A DNA stretch of 64,000 nt, taken from the NCBI GenBank assembly GCA_036852015.1, contig JAANDG010000313.1, positions 51,001 to 115,000 on the forward strand, in the 5' to 3' direction. Positions 51,080 to 64,000 of this stretch are shown here, piece by piece (the stretch's first letter is position 1; every line of letters begins with the position of its first letter). The position numbers were made by a program, and so were the translations under genes. This DNA comes from Pelodera strongyloides (lineage: Eukaryota > Nematoda > Chromadorea > Rhabditida > Rhabditidae). Below the pieces are notes generated by a model. The model saw nothing but the letters and a program-made list of their open reading frames with translations. It was not told the origin of the DNA and ran no database searches.

Positions 51080-51484
51080 AGCGGTATGGCACGTGGTTTG
51101 TAAAACGTGAGCTGAACCTCCTATACTCCTATTTGTTGTATGCAAATTTCGGTGTCCTTCTTTACGGCACATAATGGAATATTTTTTATTTATTTATTAA
51201 ATAACACCACAGGGTGTGCATCACAATGAAATTATGAAAATAAAGTAGTATATATATAACTCGTCGCGTTGTCGCTGATTATGGGGTTTGCAAGTATGCA
51301 ACAATTCCTTGCAAGTATGTACATGAGGTACCGTGCTTTGGAACTAAGAATGAATATATAACATGAGAAATTATAAAATCGTTCCAAGACTCATTTTTCC
51401 AAGACAATTTTTTCGGCATACTTGCAAACCCCATTAGCAAACAGGAATATCCTTCCACGTTTCAAAACCACGTGACGTACCGCT
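51080..51484. mobile_element. Inverted-repeat element related to the TTAA family, with a nested element
   Basis: Left end AGCGGTATGGCACGTGG (51080 on) and right end CCACGTGACGTACCGCT (to 51484) are inverted copies over about 30 bp. TTAA follows the right end (51485-51488); the left flank has decayed. It contains a second inverted-repeat element at 51282-51433. Confidence 0.7.
51282..51433. mobile_element. 152 bp inverted-repeat element with TTA target duplication, nested
   Basis: TGGGGTTTGCAAGTATGC at the left and its exact reverse complement GCATACTTGCAAACCCCA at the right, flanked by TTA on both sides (51279-51281 and 51434-51436). A TTA duplication with such ends fits PIF/Harbinger-type non-autonomous elements. 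It lies inside the element at 51080-51484, so it inserted later. Confidence 0.75.
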
Positions 51485-51751
51485 TTAATGGTATCACTAG
51501 GTTCATAAACATTATTACAATCTAAACAGTACTTTCACGACCGCCACTCCCATGTGTGGATACAGTAGTCCTTAGTCAAGATTTCGACGATGTGCGCGGG
51601 AAGTTTAAAAACGTGTAACGTTTTCTCCTGAAACGAGGTAATGTTATTCCTTTCCTGCTAATTTAACACCTATGGCCCCAATTATTTTAAATCTAAGCCC
51701 ACTGGCAAATAATAATCAATCCCTTGGTTGAGTGTGTTAGGCAAGCTTATA

Positions 51752-51825
51752 TTGCCTAGCCGGTATCGAACCTGTCTCATCTTGGTGGGAAGCCAGTTTC
51801 ACTATCCACTAGGCCATCAGGTCAA
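51752..51825 (-). repeat. tRNA-derived element with intact A and B boxes
   Basis: On the minus strand, TGGCCTAGTGG (51806-51816) matches the A box and GGTTCGATACC (51762-51772) the B box, at tRNA-like spacing. Acceptor and T stems pair only partly (about 4/7 and 3/5), and the anticodon loop would read CTTCCCA. A tRNA pseudogene, a nematode variant tRNA or a SINE head are all possible. Confidence 0.55.
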
Positions 51826-52592
51826 CTATTTAGCTAATAAACAAAATTAGTGCCATTATTATAGGATTATCTGCACTATCTTCTAACAACAGAAAGAAGC
51901 ATGGGTGGACGTAATGTTAAATTTTGCAGTGAGGGAGAAAGTACTACTCAAGTCTACTTGGATATCTTTTTGTTAGAAGCAACTGAATCCTTTGTTACAG
52001 CGTTGTGTCCTAAGAAGTTCCAAGTTCACCGAAGCATTTACGACGCTCAAGTAAGTTACGTTTGTTGTTAGCGGTAGGGTAAGGGAGATAGTGATCATGA
52101 AACGAAAAGAGCACAATACTACAACGCAACTACTTTGCATATCGTAAATGCTGGTGAAAATGTGGAGTACTGTAACAAACCTCTGATTCACTCAATTTGT
52201 CACTCCCATTGGGTGTCTAGAAAATATTCGTTTCAAAAAAGCCTACGGGAATTTGTAGTTTGTTTGTAGTCGAAGATATATACCGACTATAGATACGCTT
52301 AACCGGGACTTAGCAAGCTTTGATAATTGCAAGAAACAGTAATTTTTTACCACATTGTCTGTGTTTTTTCAATGTCTTTCATGTGATATATAAAAAGTCC
52401 TTACTTTTAATTAATTAATTTTCTACGCGCACTTTTGCAGTATATTTGTCTGGATAAACTAACATAAAAAAAAAACCGACCTGCAAAAAAGCATTGGTTT
52501 ATTATCCTCCATGGGCAACCGGAAGTCCTCATCCATACCATTGTCACGCATTTTCACAATTGATGGTGTCGAATGAACCACCGAGGTCTTTT

Positions 52593-52705
52593 GAATGACA
52601 CTCCCCTTTGTGGGTGACACCGGCGGACACGGCTCGACAAGGTCTTGTCGCTGTAAAGATCCCTGTTAGTTTTTGTATTGTGGACCAAATCTAGCTAATT
52701 GCTCG
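52593..52705. repeat. Dispersed 111 bp repeat, copy 2
   Basis: Second copy of the repeat at 49664-49774, same orientation, 2.9 kb away. It differs by a few substitutions and short indels in the middle (TTAGTTTTTGTATTG in place of TTAGCGCATGTTTAT). Confidence 0.85.
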
Positions 52706-53109
52706 CACTATACAATACGTGTCTATTTTAATAACGCCAGCTACTAGCCTACAAACTACACATGTCAATTGTGCTCCGCAATTGAATTTTATAGTTTGTA
52801 GGCAATTAGCTTGGGCAACATCGACAACACAACAGAATTCGAATAAGCGACAGGAACCAACTGAGGATACAGATCGGAGTGACGCATGCAGTTAGCGAGA
52901 GAAAACTAAAGGTTTGTGCGTGTGCGCAATTGCTCGTTAGGGTAATTACTCTAGTTTGTAGTTTATAGTTTGATTCCTGATCGTCTTACTCGAATTCCGT
53001 CGGCCGAGCTGCGTCTGCGTATGCGGCGCTGTCGCCGCTCTTCTTTTTCCGCGTCAACGTCGCAAGGCGGAATTGGTGACACCTGGACAATTGGCTTTGA
53101 GGTTCCTGG

Positions 53110-53171
53110 CTAATTGCTCATGCACTTTGGAGCTTGTAGTCTAATTGCTTATGCACTTTGGAGCTTGTAGT
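53110..53171. repeat. Tandem 31-bp duplication
   Basis: Two copies of CTAATTGCTYATGCACTTTG plus GAGCTTGTAGT (53110-53140 and 53141-53171) differ at one base; a third truncated copy follows (CAAATTGCTTATGC). Confidence 0.85.
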
Positions 53172-53750
53172 CAAATTGCTTATGCCTTGATGCTTAGGCT
53201 AATTATGTGGTTACTACTCTGTTACTAACTTATGTTGTGAGGGCTGTGGACTGCGCGGATGTATATGATATATGTGTGTTTTTCTCTGTCAGCTCCTAAG
53301 TTTCAAAATTGTTAACGTTTTTTGTCATTTTCATTACGTAACTTACAAAAGAACGTAACTTATAAAAGAAGTACAAAACGATAGAGAAATATTCAACCAA
53401 AATCTAAGAAGGAAGAAAGAAACCCAAAATGTTTGCAGTATACGGAAAACTGATGTATGAAATCCTGCAGCGCAGCTTACCTGCCCGGCAACACAGTAAG
53501 GCAACATACCTAAGACTCAGCATCTATGATACCAGGCACCGAATCTAGATAGCAAAAATAAACATAAACCATTGAACTTACTCTAGCCACAACCTTTGTT
53601 GTTGTTATTGATGGAGTTATACGCAAACCGCCAGAAGCCGAATTTCGCATGCCTGAAATAACACAGACAGATTCTGGAACTACACAACAATACAATAAAA
53701 TAAAGACTGATCAAATGATAGCATATCTTGGGATCTAGGCGTATAAAACA

Positions 53751-53757
53751 CCCCCTC

Positions 53758-53814
<57 letters not shown>

Positions 53815-53830
53815 TACCCCCCCCCCCCAT

Positions 53831-53910
<80 letters not shown>
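53751..53910. repeat. Near-homopolymeric poly(C) tract of about 160 bp
   Basis: C residues are interrupted only by a few bases near 53756-53758, at 53815-53816 and at 53829-53831. The minus strand is therefore poly(G), able to form stacked G-quadruplexes. The Gly-rich and Pro-rich open frames across it are artefacts. It lies about 270 bp beyond the TTBK stop codon. Confidence 0.97.
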
Positions 53911-54105
53911 ACATAGTCCCCACCCCACGCATTGCGGTTTTCACAGTAATATTTCTGAAATTCCGGGCATTCTGTACAAATAAATTGCGGAAAACTTTTT
54001 TCTCGTGGGCCTCTCCCTTTAACTTTATAAAAACCAATCATGGAAAAAATAAAAATAATACAACATAAAGTCACTCGTAAACAACTACCGTTGATGTTAT
54101 GGTCC

Positions 54106-54111
54106 TTTATT
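54106..54111 (-). terminator. Poly(A) signal of the TTBK gene
   Basis: TTTATT on the plus strand gives AATAAA on the minus strand, about 70 nt past the stop at 54180. This supports ending the gene here. Confidence 0.6.
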
Positions 54112-54179
54112 AGAGTGCTAGAAGGAAATATACGTTAGACGTTAGAGTACTCGAAAATGTGCATTAAACTCCAACAGTG

Positions 54180-62856
<8,677 letters not shown>

Positions 62857-62869
62857 CGTGTCAAAATGC

Positions 62870-64000
62870 TATAAATCAATATCAATCGATATTTGTAGTT
62901 TGTATCTTGGAGTACGATCAAAGCACATCGACACCCGAGGGATGGGCAAGAAGTTAGCACATTTTCTTATCTGAAATAGGTAATCGATAATCAATAAGGA
63001 TAACGATCAACAGAGTTGGAAATCAACAAAGTTGGTCGAAAATCCAATTAAAAAATGTAATAATCAACAAACAAGCATAATTCATTTGAGCGGATCATGT
63101 GCGAGCATTTTTACACAAAAGATTAAATTTCTAATTTAATTTAAAAAAAAAATAAGAAGCTATATTTCTAGTTGTAGGAAATACTTACATAGGGTAAAAT
63201 AGAAACAAGACAAAAGTCCATTTTTTAGCGAATTTCCCAAATTTCTGAGTGGGTTAGAAAAATTGAACATACAAAATAGGAAAGCTATAGATAGACCTAT
63301 CCTATATACATAGGAAGCAAGTTTGGAAAAAACGAAAATGGTTATATGCTGAATAGTTGACTAATTGCGGTAGGAAAATTATAGAAGATTTTTTTATATA
63401 AAAATGCGCACGAGCAAAATTCCAAGCATAATAACATGGTCACTCTCAACTACGTTTTGACGGTGTAAGCAAATATTGTAGTATAATTAAATATATTGTT
63501 TTGTGTGTATGCATGTTGAAAATAATATAAAAATTCGACTAGGATATACAATGGCACTAGCGAAAGCCACCTCATGAGAGCTGTGTAAGACGAGAAAAAA
63601 ACGTAATAAAGTAGCAAGATCTTCCTTGAGTCCCAACCTTAACTGGCCACTGGGCCCAAGAGTCCAATATTTAAAAATGTGTGTGTCCCAGTGGCCGGCT
63701 GGCCCTAAGACTTGTCTAGTATAGGGGTATTTCTTAGTGGTGTGCGTTCCGCCACCCTATCTCTCCGCGCTATCAATACAAAAGAGTGCTCCCTAGGGTA
63801 TGCGTCTCGGTTCTCTGGTGTCTCTTCGCTAAGCCCTCTCTAGTCCTTAAATTTCTCTCTCGATAGTAAAGCTTTGTGTTGAGCTACTCGCGCCAGAGTG
63901 TTGCAGAGAATGTGCATTATACTATGGGAATTTGAATAGACTACGAACTACAGCAATACACGACAAAACTCAGGAAAACAATTTGGAAAGGCAAAAGGAA
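62870..64000. promoter_or_regulatory. Upstream region of TTBK
   Basis: AT-rich, no supportable gene up to the window edge. It is the presumed promoter side of TTBK. A 10-bp inverted repeat (GGCCACTGGG at 63645-63654, CCCAGTGGCC at 63687-63696) encloses a 32-base AT-rich loop. I see no clear core promoter motif. Confidence 0.4.

Larger units (their letters stand above)
44633..51147. promoter_or_regulatory. Cluster of nine octamer (ATGCAAAT) motifs upstream of egl-46
   Basis: Exact ATGCAAAT starts at 44633, 44731, 44843, 45406, 47982, 48551, 49321 and 51140, and the reverse complement at 46921. That is nine in 6.5 kb; by eye I found only about seven or eight in the rest of the window. The octamer is the classical POU-homeodomain binding site. 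They lie 3.8-10.4 kb upstream of the egl-46 start. Motif presence is direct observation; function is inference. Confidence 0.4.
40799..54105. other. 13 kb gene desert upstream of egl-46
   Basis: Neither strand has a supportable gene between the egl-46 start and the TTBK 3' end. Open frames here are short and mostly explained by microsatellites. The region carries octamer motifs, diverged inverted-repeat elements, two copies of a dispersed repeat, tRNA-derived relics, GA/CT and AT microsatellites, small GC-rich islands (around 44740-44800, 47720-47870 and 52980-53060) and a giant poly(C) tract. Position alone suggests it could hold distal control elements of egl-46. Confidence 0.55.

Noticed and set aside
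51752..51825. Calling this a functional tRNA gene
   Set aside because: A and B boxes are intact, but acceptor and T stems pair poorly and the anticodon loop is atypical.
53680..54074. Poly-glycine and poly-proline frames
   Set aside because: Translations of the poly(C) tract, not proteins.

Overview
The window is eukaryotic nuclear DNA and looks like a nematode. Introns are mostly short, bounded by GT...AG, and end in compact TTTCAG, TTTTAG or TTCCAG acceptors. Each of the six gene models I could build has an acceptor-like AG 3-16 nt upstream of its first ATG, which is what spliced-leader trans-splicing would leave. One gene is a recognisable EGL-46/INSM1 zinc-finger factor. I cannot name the species; a free-living chromadorean (rhabditid or diplogastrid) is a guess.

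Layout: 1-8.2 kb holds no supportable gene, only GA/CT microsatellites and a tRNA-derived relic. At 8266-11661 (-) lies a DDX5/DDX17-type DEAD-box RNA helicase in nine coding exons. It is divergent, across about 0.67 kb, from a 32-exon gene at 12333-23853 (+) encoding a LisH-domain protein of about 1264 residues that reads as an NPAT (histone-gene coactivator) homologue. Next on the + strand are a mitochondrial-type HflX GTPase (GTPBP6, 25330-30822) and a CXXC zinc-binding protein (CZIB, 31328-33653). On the - strand follow an EGL-46/INSM1 transcription factor (35805-40789) and, at the right, a tau-tubulin kinase (TTBK/Asator, 54180-62856, 21 coding exons). All six models keep one open reading frame through every junction; exon lengths sum to whole codons (601, 1265, 484, 173, 328 and 669 codons including stops).

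Between egl-46 and TTBK is a 13 kb gene desert upstream of egl-46. It holds a cluster of octamer (ATGCAAAT) sites, several inverted-repeat elements, a dispersed repeat of about 111 bp, tRNA-derived elements and a 160 bp near-pure poly(C) tract. Two 173 bp inverted-repeat elements flanked by TTAA sit at and inside egl-46, and diverged relatives occur elsewhere. A 476 bp element with long terminal inverted repeats lies in an NPAT-like intron.

The genes do not form one pathway: most look like housekeeping functions (RNA metabolism, histone expression, mitochondrial ribosome, zinc binding), alongside one neuronal transcription factor and one kinase. Most novel candidates: the probable nematode NPAT homologue, the TTAA inverted-repeat family, the octamer cluster upstream of egl-46 and the giant poly(C) tract. 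All exon coordinates were read by eye and should be checked against RNA data.
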